Source of the DNA: Kribbella pratensis | Lineage (GTDB): Bacteria > Actinomycetota > Actinomycetes > Propionibacteriales > Kribbellaceae | DNA: 64,000 bases | Assembly (NCBI RefSeq): GCF_004366075.1 | Contig: NZ_SODU01000003.1 | Location: 1,426,001 to 1,490,000, forward strand | Reading direction: 5' to 3' | The notes under the pieces: model-generated | Databases searched by the model: none | The model's input: only the letters and a program-made list of their open reading frames with translations | What the model was told of the DNA's origin: nothing | Shown here: positions 51,273 through 59,822 of the stretch, piece by piece | Layout of the letters: each line of letters opens with the position of its first letter | How positions within the stretch are numbered: position 1 is the first letter of the stretch | Made by a program: the position numbers and the translations under genes

Positions 51273-52127
51273 TCAGGCCTCCTTGAGGTCCAACCCGATG
51301 TCGAGCACCGGCGCGGAGTGTGTCAGCGCACCGACCGCGAGGAAGTCGACACCGGTCTCGGCGACCTCTCGCGCCCTGTCCAGGGTCAGCCCGCCAGAGG
51401 CCTCCAGCCGGGCGCGGCCGGCGACCTTCTCGACGGCTTCACGCAGCAACGGGACGTCCATGTTGTCCAGCAGGACCAGCTCGGCGCCGGACTCGACCGC
51501 GATCACCGCGTCCTCGACCGAGTCCACCTCGACCTCGATCCCGATCTCCGGATACGCCTTGCGCACCAGGCGGAACGCCTCCGCGACACCACCGGCCGCG
51601 ATCACGTGGTTGTCCTTGATCAGCGCGGCGTCGGACAGGCCCATCCGGTGGTTCTTCCCGCCCCCGCAACGGACGGCGTACTTCTCGAGGGACCTGAGCA
51701 ACGGCATGGTCTTGCGGGTGTCGCGGATGACCGCGCCGGTGCCCTCGACCGCATCGACCCAGTGCCGGGTCAGCGTGGCCACTCCACTCAGATGGCAGAG
51801 CAGGTTCAGCGTGGTGCGCTCGGCCGTCAGGAGCTGCCGCGTCTTGCCGCGGACCGTCATCAGGATGCCGCCGCGCTGCACCGAGTCGCCGTCGCGGACG
51901 GTGTGCTCGATCTCGATCTCGTCCGGCGCCGCGACCTGGCGCAACACCAGCTCCGCGATCTCCAGGCCCGCCACCACGCCGTCGGCGCGGGCGACCAACT
52001 CGGCGACCGACACCTGGTCCGGGTCGACCGTGGCGGTGGTCGTCACGTCGACGCCTCCGGCCAGGTCCTCCTCGATGGTTGCCCGCACGAGGTCACCGAC
52101 CCACTGCCGGTCGACTGTCTCATCCAT
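51273..52127 (-). CDS. nadC: Nicotinate-nucleotide diphosphorylase (carboxylating), quinolinate phosphoribosyltransferase
   Basis: NadC joins quinolinate and PRPP to make nicotinate mononucleotide and CO2. The 284-residue enzyme has TRKTMPLLRSLEKYAVRCGG (phosphate/quinolinate-binding Arg and Lys), HRMGLSDAALIKDNHV and EVEVDSVEDA, all hallmarks. I use ATG 52127 (MDETVDRQ), overlapping the nadB stop, with GAGGAG 10 nt before; ATG 52136 is possible. Together with NadB it makes NAD from aspartate; quinolinate synthase NadA is not in the window. Confidence 0.95.
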   Translation of the reverse strand: MDETVDRQWVGDLVRATIEEDLAGGVDVTTTATVDPDQVSVAELVARADGVVAGLEIAELVLRQVAAPDEIEIEHTVRDGDSVQRGGILMTVRGKTRQLLTAERTTLNLLCHLSGVATLTRHWVDAVEGTGAVIRDTRKTMPLLRSLEKYAVRCGGGKNHRMGLSDAALIKDNHVIAAGGVAEAFRLVRKAYPEIGIEVEVDSVEDAVIAVESGAELVLLDNMDVPLLREAVEKVAGRARLEASGGLTLDRAREVAETGVDFLAVGALTHSAPVLDIGLDLKEA

Positions 52128-53778
52128 GCCGGTCATTCTCCTCGGATTCGCGCGAAACAAACGTGGCCTGTGGCACAGCCTGTTGATCAAGTGTCACGTC
52201 CAGGCTTCCGAACCAGTGCAGATCATCGCGGTCCGGGTGGTCCTCGCGCCAGTGCGCGCCACGGCTTTCTTCGCGGGCGGTCGCCGCGGCGATCAGCGCG
52301 GAGGCGACGGTCACCAGGTTCGTCGCCTCCCAGCCCGGCGTTCCCGGCTCGTCGTACGGCTGCTCGATCAGCTTGCCGATCGCCGCACCCGCCTCCGACA
52401 GACCGGTCGCGCTCCGGATCACGCCGGCGCCCACAGTCATCGCCCGCTGCAGCTCGGGTACGACGTCCGCGTCGACGAGTCCCGGCGTACGGCGGTCCAC
52501 GACCGGCTCCCGCTGTTCGGGCAGCCCGTTCGCGAGGTGCGCGGCGATCCGGCGGGCGAACACGAGTCCTTCGAGCAACGAGTTCGAGGCGAGCCGGTTC
52601 GCGCCGTGTACGCCGGTGCACGCAACCTCACCGCAGGCGTACAGGCCGGGCACCGACGTCTGGCCGTTCAGGTCCGTCCACACGCCGCCCGATGAGTAGT
52701 GGCAGGCGGGGGCGACCGGGATCAGCTCGCGGACCGGGTCGATACCGTGCGAGCGGCAGGACGCGAGGATGGTCGGGAACCGTACCCGCCACTTCTCGTC
52801 GCCGAAGTGCCGGGCGTCCAGGTAGACGTGGTCCTTGCCGGTGGCAAGCATCTGGCGCATGATCGCCTTCGCCACGATGTCCCGCGGCGCCAGGTCGGCG
52901 AGCTCGTGCTGGCCTTGCATGAATCGCTTGCCGGTGTGGTCGACGAGGAACGCGCCCTCGCCGCGAACCGCCTCGGACACCAACGGCTGCTGGCCTTTCG
53001 CGCTCTTGCCCAGCCAGAGCACCGTCGGGTGGAACTGCACGAATTCCAGGTCCCGCACCTTCGCGCCGGCCCGGAGCGCGAGCGCCATGCCGTCACCGGT
53101 CGAGACGCTCGGGTTGGTTGTTGCCGCGTACAACTGTCCGAGACCGCCGGACGCCAGGATCACCGCCCGGGCACGGATCGCGCCGACGCCGTCGAGTTGT
53201 CCCTCGCCCATCACGTGCAACGTCACGCCGGCGATGGAGCCGTCGGCTGCGGCGAGCAGGTCGAGGACCAGGGCGTGCTCGACCAGCCGGATGCCCTTGG
53301 CCTGTTTGACCGCGGCAACCAGCGCCCGCTCGATCTCGGCGCCGGTCGCGTCGCCACCCGCGTGCGCGATCCGGTTGCGGTGATGCCCGCCCTCACGGCC
53401 GAGCGAGATCTCCCCGTCGGCCATGGTGTCAAAGCGTGCGCCGAGGTCGATGAGGTCGCGGACGGCGTCCGGGCCTTCGGTGACGAGCACCCGGACTGCC
53501 TCCGGGTCGCTCAGTCCGGCGCCGGCGACGAGCGTGTCCTGCAGGTGCTCCTCGGGAGAGTCCTCCGGGTGGAGGGCAGCGGCGATGCCGCCCTGCGCCC
53601 ACTGCGTGGAGCCGGAAGCGACGACGTCCTTCGTCACCACCAGAACAGTGCCCAGCTCGCGGGCCTTGAGCGCGGCGCTCAGCCCGGCGACGCCGGAGCC
53701 GATCACCACCACGTCAACTGAGTCGGTCCAACCGGCCTCCGGCGCGGCCAACCGTTGCGGGACTGCAGGTGCGGTCAT
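52120..53778 (-). CDS. nadB: L-aspartate oxidase
   Basis: NadB oxidises aspartate to iminoaspartate with FAD, the first step of de novo NAD synthesis. The 552-residue protein has the dinucleotide motif VVVIGSGVAGLSAALKA (about 24-40), the family-specific WAQGGIAAALHPEDS, GEGAFLVDHTGKRFM, and HYSSGGVWTDLNGQTSVPGLYACGE with the conserved His and Arg, plus the C-terminal helical domain. Length is standard. It overlaps nadC by 8 bp and starts 22 bp after panC ends. Confidence 0.96.
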   Translation of the reverse strand: MTAPAVPQRLAAPEAGWTDSVDVVVIGSGVAGLSAALKARELGTVLVVTKDVVASGSTQWAQGGIAAALHPEDSPEEHLQDTLVAGAGLSDPEAVRVLVTEGPDAVRDLIDLGARFDTMADGEISLGREGGHHRNRIAHAGGDATGAEIERALVAAVKQAKGIRLVEHALVLDLLAAADGSIAGVTLHVMGEGQLDGVGAIRARAVILASGGLGQLYAATTNPSVSTGDGMALALRAGAKVRDLEFVQFHPTVLWLGKSAKGQQPLVSEAVRGEGAFLVDHTGKRFMQGQHELADLAPRDIVAKAIMRQMLATGKDHVYLDARHFGDEKWRVRFPTILASCRSHGIDPVRELIPVAPACHYSSGGVWTDLNGQTSVPGLYACGEVACTGVHGANRLASNSLLEGLVFARRIAAHLANGLPEQREPVVDRRTPGLVDADVVPELQRAMTVGAGVIRSATGLSEAGAAIGKLIEQPYDEPGTPGWEATNLVTVASALIAAATAREESRGAHWREDHPDRDDLHWFGSLDVTLDQQAVPQATFVSRESEENDRHG

Positions 53779-53800
53779 TCGGTGACCGTATCAACCGGAT

Positions 53801-54628
53801 TCATCGAAGGGTGATGGAAATGTTGTCAATGAGACGGGTCAGGCCGACGCGGGCGGCGATCAGCATCCGGGCCTCGCCGGGGCCGATCACCGGGCCGAGA
53901 TCGGGTGCGCGCAGGGCGAGATAGTCGATCTTGACCGACGGCACCGCCTCGAGCTCGGCCTGCGCCGCGGCCAGCACCGCATCCGGTCCGTTCATCCCCG
54001 CCTTCGCGCCGGCGCTCAGCGCCCGGTACAGCACCAGCGCCTCGTCACGCTCGGTCTCGCTCAGGTACCGGTTGCGTGAGGACAGCGCGAGACCGTCCGC
54101 CTCCCGCACGGTCGGCACCGGCACGATGTCGACGTCCATGTCGAGGTCGCAGACCATCTCGCGGATCAGCGTCAGCTGCTGGTAGTCCTTCTCGCCGAAC
54201 AACGCCAGGTCGGGCGCGGTCAGGTGCAGCAGCTTCGACACCACGGTCAGTACGCCGGAGAAGTGGCCCGGCCGGAACACGCCTTCGAGCTCGTCCGCCA
54301 ACGGGCCCGGATGCACCGTGATCGACGGCTCGTTCGGGTACAGCTCGTCCCGGGACGGGTTGAAGACCAGGTCGACACCCTCGTTCTTCGCGATCGCCAG
54401 GTCGCTGGCCAGCGTCCGCGGGTACCGGTCGAAGTCCTCGGTCGGCCCGAACTGCAACGGGTTCACGAAGATCGTCAGGACCACACTGCCGTCCGGCCCG
54501 ACCCGTTCGCGGGCCTCGGCCAGCAGCGCGGCATGGCCGTCGTGCAGGGCGCCCATCGTCATCACGACCGCCCGTGGCCTGATCGCGGCCGCCGCTCGCA
54601 GTTCGGCCTTGGTCTGGGTGAGTCTCAT
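53801..54628 (-). CDS. panC: Pantothenate synthetase
   Basis: PanC joins pantoate and beta-alanine using ATP. The 275-residue enzyme has [14 protein letters not shown] (24-37, the HxGH nucleotidyl-transfer motif), [27 protein letters not shown] and the KMSKS-like [11 protein letters not shown] 54628 overlaps the upstream DUF2520 gene by 4 bp (ATGA). In M. tuberculosis panC is followed by panD and coaX; here panD is missing from the cluster and nadB-nadC occupy its place. Confidence 0.96.
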   Translation of the reverse strand: MRLTQTKAELRAAAAIRPRAVVMTMGALHDGHAALLAEARERVGPDGSVVLTIFVNPLQFGPTEDFDRYPRTLASDLAIAKNEGVDLVFNPSRDELYPNEPSITVHPGPLADELEGVFRPGHFSGVLTVVSKLLHLTAPDLALFGEKDYQQLTLIREMVCDLDMDVDIVPVPTVREADGLALSSRNRYLSETERDEALVLYRALSAGAKAGMNGPDAVLAAAQAELEAVPSVKIDYLALRAPDLGPVIGPGEARMLIAARVGLTRLIDNISITLR

Positions 54629-55473
54629 CGCGGTGCCTCCCCTGTCCGGTCTGCCCGGTGCCCGTCCAGTACCTCGGTCAAGCGGCGGACCGTCTCCGCG
54701 TCCAGCCGCCCGTCCGTCGCCAGTTCCACAGTCGCCCGGGCCAGTTCGGCGTACGTGCGCCTCGTACTGTCCCGAAGTACTGCCAGGTGTGCTGCCACCG
54801 TGTCGGCATCGCCCCGGGCGATCGGCCCGGTGAGCGCATGATGACCGGATCGCAGCGTGTTGTCGAGGGTTGCGACGAGCAACGGCCGCAGTGTCGCCAC
54901 CGGATCCGCCACTCCCGCCTCCCGCAGTACGGCGACTGCTTGCGAGACCAGTGTGGTGAGGTGGTTCGCGCCGTGGACCAGACCGGCGTGATAGCGCGCT
55001 CGCTGGTCGTCGGCGATCCACTGCACCTGTGCGCCCAGCGCCTTCACCAACCGCTCGACAATCGATCGTGCCGCATCAGGAGCGGTCGCAGTGAACATAA
55101 CCCCGTCCAGGCTGACCAGACCGCCTGGAAACGTCATGGACGGGTGCAGCGCGACCGGCGTCGCAGCAAGCCCGCTTAGCGGGGCCAAGCCGTGCGCTCC
55201 GGACAGGTGCACGACGTACTGCGCACTGGTCAACGCCAGTGTGTGCGCAACGTCGTGAATCAGGTCGTCCGGTACGGCGACCAGTACGACGTCGGCGCAC
55301 CTCGTGACCTCGTCAGCGGTCAGCACGGGCACAGCAGGCAGAAGGCGGGCGGCGCGGTCCAGGGACGCGTCCGAGCGCGCGGTGACTCCGACCAGGGGAT
55401 GTCCGGCTGCCGCCAAGGCTGCTCCCAAGGCGGTTCCGGCCCGGCCGGCTCCGATCAAGCCGATCCGTTCCAT
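54625..55473 (-). CDS. Rossmann-like DUF2520 protein (Rv3603c-type)
   Basis: This 282-residue protein has an N-terminal Rossmann domain ([21 protein letters not shown]) and a C-terminal DUF2520 helical domain ([35 protein letters not shown]). Relatives such as M. tuberculosis Rv3603c sit immediately upstream of panC, as here, and resemble ketopantoate/hydroxyacid reductases. A role in pantoate supply has been guessed for the family from context; the enzyme activity is not established to my knowledge. Start ATG 55473 with a GAGAGTGAGC leader. Confidence 0.88.
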   Translation of the reverse strand: MERIGLIGAGRAGTALGAALAAAGHPLVGVTARSDASLDRAARLLPAVPVLTADEVTRCADVVLVAVPDDLIHDVAHTLALTSAQYVVHLSGAHGLAPLSGLAATPVALHPSMTFPGGLVSLDGVMFTATAPDAARSIVERLVKALGAQVQWIADDQRARYHAGLVHGANHLTTLVSQAVAVLREAGVADPVATLRPLLVATLDNTLRSGHHALTGPIARGDADTVAAHLAVLRDSTRRTYAELARATVELATDGRLDAETVRRLTEVLDGHRADRTGEAPR

Positions 55474-55549
55474 CGCTCACTCTCTTCTCGTTCCAGTCCC
55501 GCTGCCGGGTACCAGACGATCTACCTATGAGCGTAGGTGATGAGAGCAT

Positions 55550-56122
55550 GTGGCGGTGAGTGATGCGTGGGCAGCAGGTGCCGAATTGACCGCGATCCTG
55601 ATCACAGTTCCCGAGCTGGCGGAGTACACGGAGCGTTGGCGTTCGGTGTCACGGTCGACCGCGAGACCACAGGTCCCGTTGACCGAGCTCATCCCGCCGC
55701 ACGTGACTGTGCTGGTCCCCTGGGTTGCCGAGCCCACCGACACCGACCTGGCCCGGCTGAAGGCAGCTGTCACGTCCATCGAGCCGTTCGAGCTCAGCTT
55801 CCCGACCGCGGGCCAGTTCCCGAACGGTACGGCGTGGCTGAAGCCGGAGCCGTTCGACAAGGTGCGCTCGATACTCCTGTCCGTCTTCGACGCCTTCCCC
55901 GAGTGCCCGCCGTACGGCGGTGAGTTCCCGGACCCGCATCCGCACCTGACGATCTCGTCGTCCGCCCAAGGTGGTCCAGCCGTGGTAGCCGAGGCGAACG
56001 CCGCGCTGACAGCTGCACCGGCCCCGACCGTCCAGCTGACCGAGCTGGAGCTGTGGCGCGAGGACGCGGAGGGCATGTGGCACCAGCTCGCGGCCGTACC
56101 GCTGGGGTCCGCTACTTCCTGA
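55550..56122 (+). CDS. 2'-5' RNA ligase / 2H phosphoesterase family protein
   Basis: This 190-residue protein has the two HxT motifs of the 2H superfamily: PPHVTVLVPW (H51, T53) and PHPHLTISSS (H132, T134). Such enzymes hydrolyse or join 2',5' or cyclic phosphate bonds in RNA or nucleotides. The start is probably GTG 55550 (next in-frame GTG at 55556); no strong Shine-Dalgarno. It is divergent from the DUF2520-panC operon and its stop overlaps the AAA+ gene by 11 bp. The target is unknown. Confidence 0.82.
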   Translation: MAVSDAWAAGAELTAILITVPELAEYTERWRSVSRSTARPQVPLTELIPPHVTVLVPWVAEPTDTDLARLKAAVTSIEPFELSFPTAGQFPNGTAWLKPEPFDKVRSILLSVFDAFPECPPYGGEFPDPHPHLTISSSAQGGPAVVAEANAALTAAPAPTVQLTELELWREDAEGMWHQLAAVPLGSATS

Positions 56123-58889
56123 CCTGGAACCCCACCGCGCCGGCTGCCTTCTTGGCTTGCCAGTCCGCTGGCACGTCGGCCGGCGTCAGCTCACGCAACT
56201 GGTCGACGCTCGGGTCGGTGAGCGCACCGATCCGGACGGCCTGCTCGGACACCGTGGCCTCGAACAGGTTTCGCACGTCCCGACCGTTCCCGAACTCGGC
56301 CATGTGCCGGATCCGGTCGAGCAACGAGCCGACCCGCTCCACGACCCCGTCGGCCAGCAGGTACCCGGCCTTGCCACTCAGGTACTGGAAGATCTCCTGC
56401 AGCTCCGGCAACGAGTAGTCCGGGAACTCCAACGTCGTGGGCACCCGCGAACGCAGCCCGGGGTTCTGCAGGAACAGCCCCTCCATCGGCTCGGTGTACC
56501 CGGCCAGCACCACGACCAGGTCCTCGCGGTGCTCCTCCATCAGCTTGATCAGCGTGGCGAGCGCATCGGCCCCGTAGCCGCGCGCGTCTGCCAGCGTGTA
56601 CGCCTCGTCGATGAACAGCACGCCGCCCAGGGCCTGCTCCACCAGGCGCTTCACCTTCGGCGCGGTCTGGCCGACGTACTGCCCCATCAGCTCGTTACCG
56701 CTCGTCTCCACCAGGTGGCCGACGCCGAGTAGACCGAGGTCGCGGTAGATCTCCGCGAGCAGCCGGGCCACGGTGGTCTTGCCGGTGCCCGGGTTGCCGG
56801 TGAACACCATGTGCCGGGACCGCTCGGTCGGCGGCATTCCGGCCTTGGACCGCAGTACGTCGGCCTGCGCCTCCGCGGCGAGCCGCTCCACGGTCGCCTT
56901 GACCTCGGTGAGCCCGGTCATCGCCGTCAGCTCGGACCGCGGATCTTCGTGGCGTGGCAGGTCGCCCAGGTTCTCGTCGGTCAGATCGGCGACGTCGGAC
57001 CGCTCTATCGTCCGGACCTGCTCCATGGTCGGGGATTCCAGCGCGGACAGCCGGACCGCCTGCAGCGTCGCGATCCGCTCCAGCAGCGTCCGGACCGTCC
57101 GCGCATTGCCGAACCCCGGTGCCCGCGGCGCCTTGCGCAGCGCGGCCAGCGCCTGCTCGGACACCCCGTCGCCGAGCACGAAACCGGCCTGCTCGGCCGC
57201 CTGCAGGAAGATCTGGTGCAGCTCGGCGTCGGTGTAGTCCGGGAAGTTCACGAACGTCCGGATCCGCGACTTGAGGCCCGGGTTGCTCTCCACCAGCGAG
57301 TACATCTCGTTCGGGTAGCCGGCCATCACCACGACCAGGTTGTCGCGGTGCGTCTCCATCAGCTGGATCAGTGTGGCGACAGCCTCCCGGCCGAAGTCCC
57401 GCCCGGAGGTGTTGAACAGCGCGTACGCCTCGTCGATGAACAGCACGCCGCCCAGCGCACGCTCGACCACCTCGGTCACCCGGGGCGCCGTCTGGCCGAC
57501 GTACGACGCGATCAGGTCGGCCCGCCCCACTTCGACCAGGTGGCCCGACGAGAGCATGCCCAGGTCCCGATAGACCTCGGCGAGGATCCGGGCGACCGTG
57601 GTCTTGCCGGTGCCCGGGTTGCCGCTGAAGACCAGGTGCCCCATCGGTTTCGGCAGCCGCAGCCCGGCTTCGGCGCGCAGCTTGGCGACCTTCGCCTCCG
57701 CGACCAGCTCGTGCACGCGGGCCTTCACCACGCCCAGACCGGTCATCTCGTTCAGGTCGGCGACAGGGTCGCCTGCCGTCGGCACATCCGCCCGCAGCTT
57801 GTCCGGTGCCTCGGCCTCGACCACGGCCTTCGGCGGCCGGAACGAGTGCAGGTCGCGCAGTCCCCGGAAGAAACCGGCGACCATGTACAGCTCTTTCGAC
57901 GCCTTCGCCTTGTCCGGAAGGCCGTTGAGGCCGGCGCCGACCTGGTACATCGCAGCCAGGTACTCGCGGGCGTCGTACGGCGCTCCGGCCTCGACCGCCC
58001 GGATCATCCACGCCTGCCGCCGGCGCCGCCACTCGGCCGGATCCGTCCGGCTGGTCGCCTTGTCGAGCGCCTTCTGGACGTCGGCCGTCCCGGACGGGCC
58101 CAGCACCGAGAACGAGAGCCCGGCGGGCAGGTCGGTCCGTCCGATCTGCTGGAGCAGGCTCGCGATCTCCTCCGCGAACGGCTTCTCCGCCTCGGGCGTC
58201 ACCGCCGCGATCCGTGCGTACGCCGCCTGCAGCCGGTTCATACCGTGCACCATCAGGTCGAGCGGGTTGCCGGACAGGTTCGGGTAGAGCTGGCGGACGT
58301 CGTCGCCGAACTCCTCGATCCAGCGCTTCAGCACCGCCGGCCGGGACTGGGTGAGGTGCAGGTCGAGCAGCTCCGGACTGGCGAGAACGTGGTCCAGCAT
58401 GGACGCCATCGCCTTCCGGCGGGCCTCCAGTCCCGGGATGCCGGTCAGCAGGTCCAGCATCTCCCGGCAGGCCCGGATGACCTCCTCCTGCGAGTCCCGG
58501 TCCCGCCGGAGCGGGTACGGAATGTCGAAGGACGCGCCGGTCTCGCGCCAGTTGGCGATGTCCGTGTCGATCTCCTGCTGCTCCTCGCGCCACTGGTTGA
58601 GCAGCAGAAAGTGCAGATTCCGCGCGCCGCCGACGAGGATGCCGAGCGCCGGCCACAGGCTCTTGAACACGAAGTAGAACGTGTCCACCAGCAGCGGTGA
58701 GCCCTCGATGAAGTACTTGTTGCTGGCCGATACCCTGCCCAGCGTTGGCCGGTCCACCAGATCCGCGATCTTGTCCTTCGTCGCGGCGAGCCACTCCGGA
58801 GTGACGACGTACGGCGGTTCGGCGCCGACCACATCGAATGCCGGGTCACCCTCGAACAGGACCGCGAGCTCCTCCGGAAGTTTCGCCAC
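56112..58889 (-). CDS. Tandem AAA+ ATPase (CbxX/SpoVK-type) with large N-terminal domain
   Basis: This 925-residue protein has two similar AAA+ modules, each with GNPGTGKT (423-430 and 698-705) and VLFIDEAY (482-489 and 757-764), plus second-region-of-homology Arg residues (LKSRIRTFVNFPDY; LRSRVPTTLEFPDY). This CbxX/CfqX group includes rubisco activase CbbX and SpoVK, and is related to the EccA ATPases of type VII secretion. The first 370 residues are mostly helical and match nothing I recognise. GTG 58889 is the chosen start, with a TAGGAT box 8 nt upstream. No ESX or rubisco genes are nearby. The client is unknown. Confidence 0.85.
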   Translation of the reverse strand: MAKLPEELAVLFEGDPAFDVVGAEPPYVVTPEWLAATKDKIADLVDRPTLGRVSASNKYFIEGSPLLVDTFYFVFKSLWPALGILVGGARNLHFLLLNQWREEQQEIDTDIANWRETGASFDIPYPLRRDRDSQEEVIRACREMLDLLTGIPGLEARRKAMASMLDHVLASPELLDLHLTQSRPAVLKRWIEEFGDDVRQLYPNLSGNPLDLMVHGMNRLQAAYARIAAVTPEAEKPFAEEIASLLQQIGRTDLPAGLSFSVLGPSGTADVQKALDKATSRTDPAEWRRRRQAWMIRAVEAGAPYDAREYLAAMYQVGAGLNGLPDKAKASKELYMVAGFFRGLRDLHSFRPPKAVVEAEAPDKLRADVPTAGDPVADLNEMTGLGVVKARVHELVAEAKVAKLRAEAGLRLPKPMGHLVFSGNPGTGKTTVARILAEVYRDLGMLSSGHLVEVGRADLIASYVGQTAPRVTEVVERALGGVLFIDEAYALFNTSGRDFGREAVATLIQLMETHRDNLVVVMAGYPNEMYSLVESNPGLKSRIRTFVNFPDYTDAELHQIFLQAAEQAGFVLGDGVSEQALAALRKAPRAPGFGNARTVRTLLERIATLQAVRLSALESPTMEQVRTIERSDVADLTDENLGDLPRHEDPRSELTAMTGLTEVKATVERLAAEAQADVLRSKAGMPPTERSRHMVFTGNPGTGKTTVARLLAEIYRDLGLLGVGHLVETSGNELMGQYVGQTAPKVKRLVEQALGGVLFIDEAYTLADARGYGADALATLIKLMEEHREDLVVVLAGYTEPMEGLFLQNPGLRSRVPTTLEFPDYSLPELQEIFQYLSGKAGYLLADGVVERVGSLLDRIRHMAEFGNGRDVRNLFEATVSEQAVRIGALTDPSVDQLRELTPADVPADWQAKKAAGAVGFQVRK

Positions 58890-58896
58890 GATGCCT

Positions 58897-58908
58897 GATC
58901 CTAGGATC
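58897..58908. promoter_or_regulatory. Palindromic overlapping -10 boxes of divergent AAA+ and methyltransferase genes
   Basis: GATCCTAGGATC is a perfect 12-bp palindrome. Read on either strand it contains TAGGAT, a TANNNT -10 box, placed 8 nt before the AAA+ GTG on the minus strand and about 33 nt before the methyltransferase ATG on the plus strand. The two promoters would compete for RNA polymerase. Confidence 0.4.
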
Positions 58909-58940
58909 GTGGCGGTCCATACCTCTCCGAAGGGCGCGTG

Positions 58941-59822
58941 ATGACCGAGACCTTCCGAGACGCCTGGCAACAGGCGCTGTACGGCCCTGGCGGTTTCTAC
59001 CGCCGGGAGCGTCCGTCTGCGCATTTCCGTACGTCGGTCCACGCGTCCGCCCTGTTCGGGCAGGCCATCGCGCGCCTGGCCGGTCAGCTCGGCCTGGACG
59101 CGGTCGTGGACATCGCCGCCGGTTCTGGTGAGCTGGGCAAGGTCCTGCGCGCAGAGGGCCTGACGGTCGTCGACATCGAGCTGGACGATCAACTGCCCGA
59201 GCGCCTGACCGGACTGGTCATCGCCAACGAGTGGCTCGACAACGTTCCGTGTGAGGTGGTCGAGTGGGACGAGGACGGCGTACCGCGCTATCTGGCCGCT
59301 GACCTGACACCGGGGGACGTTGTGGACGGCAACGACCTGGACTGGTTGCGTGAATGGTGGCCTGGCGACCCCGGTGACCGGGCCGAGGTCGGCAGGGCAC
59401 GTGACGAGGCCTGGCAGGACGTGATGCGGCGGCTCGCGGACGGCGCAGTCGCGATCGCCATCGACTACGGGCACCTGAAGTCGACCAGGCCGCCGTACGG
59501 GACCCTGACCGGTTTCCGCTCGGGTCGTGAGTGCTCACCGGATCCCGACGGCAGCTGCGACATCACGGCCCATGTGGCGCTTGACTCGCTCGGCGGCACC
59601 ATCGTGAGCCAGCGGGACGCCCTGCGAGCCTTGGGCGTCAGCGGGTCCCGGCCGAGCCTCGAGCTGGCTCAGACCGAGCCGCTGCGCTACCTGTCCGAGC
59701 TGTCGTCAGCCGGCGAGGCTGCAGAGTTACTGGACCCGTCCGGACTCGGTGGGTTCGGCTGGGTCTGGACGGCGACCGACGCAGCCACCGTACGGCGGGC
59801 CTCGCGCGCCCTCTCCGCCTGA
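58941..59822 (+). CDS. NDUFAF7/MidA-family SAM-dependent methyltransferase
   Basis: This 293-residue protein is a COG1565-type methyltransferase. Family signs are ALYGPGGFY (12-20; family ALYxPxxGYY), SVHASALFGQAIARL, a SAM loop DIAAGSGELG (57-66), NEWLDNVP (96-103), IDYGH (174-178), PPYGTLTGF (184-192) and CDITAHV (206-212). The family includes human NDUFAF7, which dimethylates an Arg in complex I subunit NDUFS2 (the NuoD homologue). An orphan nuoD lies 1.8 kb away. GAAGGG lies before ATG 58941. Its last 136 bp overlap the convergent PH-domain gene. Confidence 0.85.
   Translation: MTETFRDAWQQALYGPGGFYRRERPSAHFRTSVHASALFGQAIARLAGQLGLDAVVDIAAGSGELGKVLRAEGLTVVDIELDDQLPERLTGLVIANEWLDNVPCEVVEWDEDGVPRYLAADLTPGDVVDGNDLDWLREWWPGDPGDRAEVGRARDEAWQDVMRRLADGAVAIAIDYGHLKSTRPPYGTLTGFRSGRECSPDPDGSCDITAHVALDSLGGTIVSQRDALRALGVSGSRPSLELAQTEPLRYLSELSSAGEAAELLDPSGLGGFGWVWTATDAATVRRASRALSA

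Noticed and set aside
58890-59474. 195-codon N-terminal extension of the AAA+ protein
   Set aside because: It is antisense to the methyltransferase and has no recognisable sequence.
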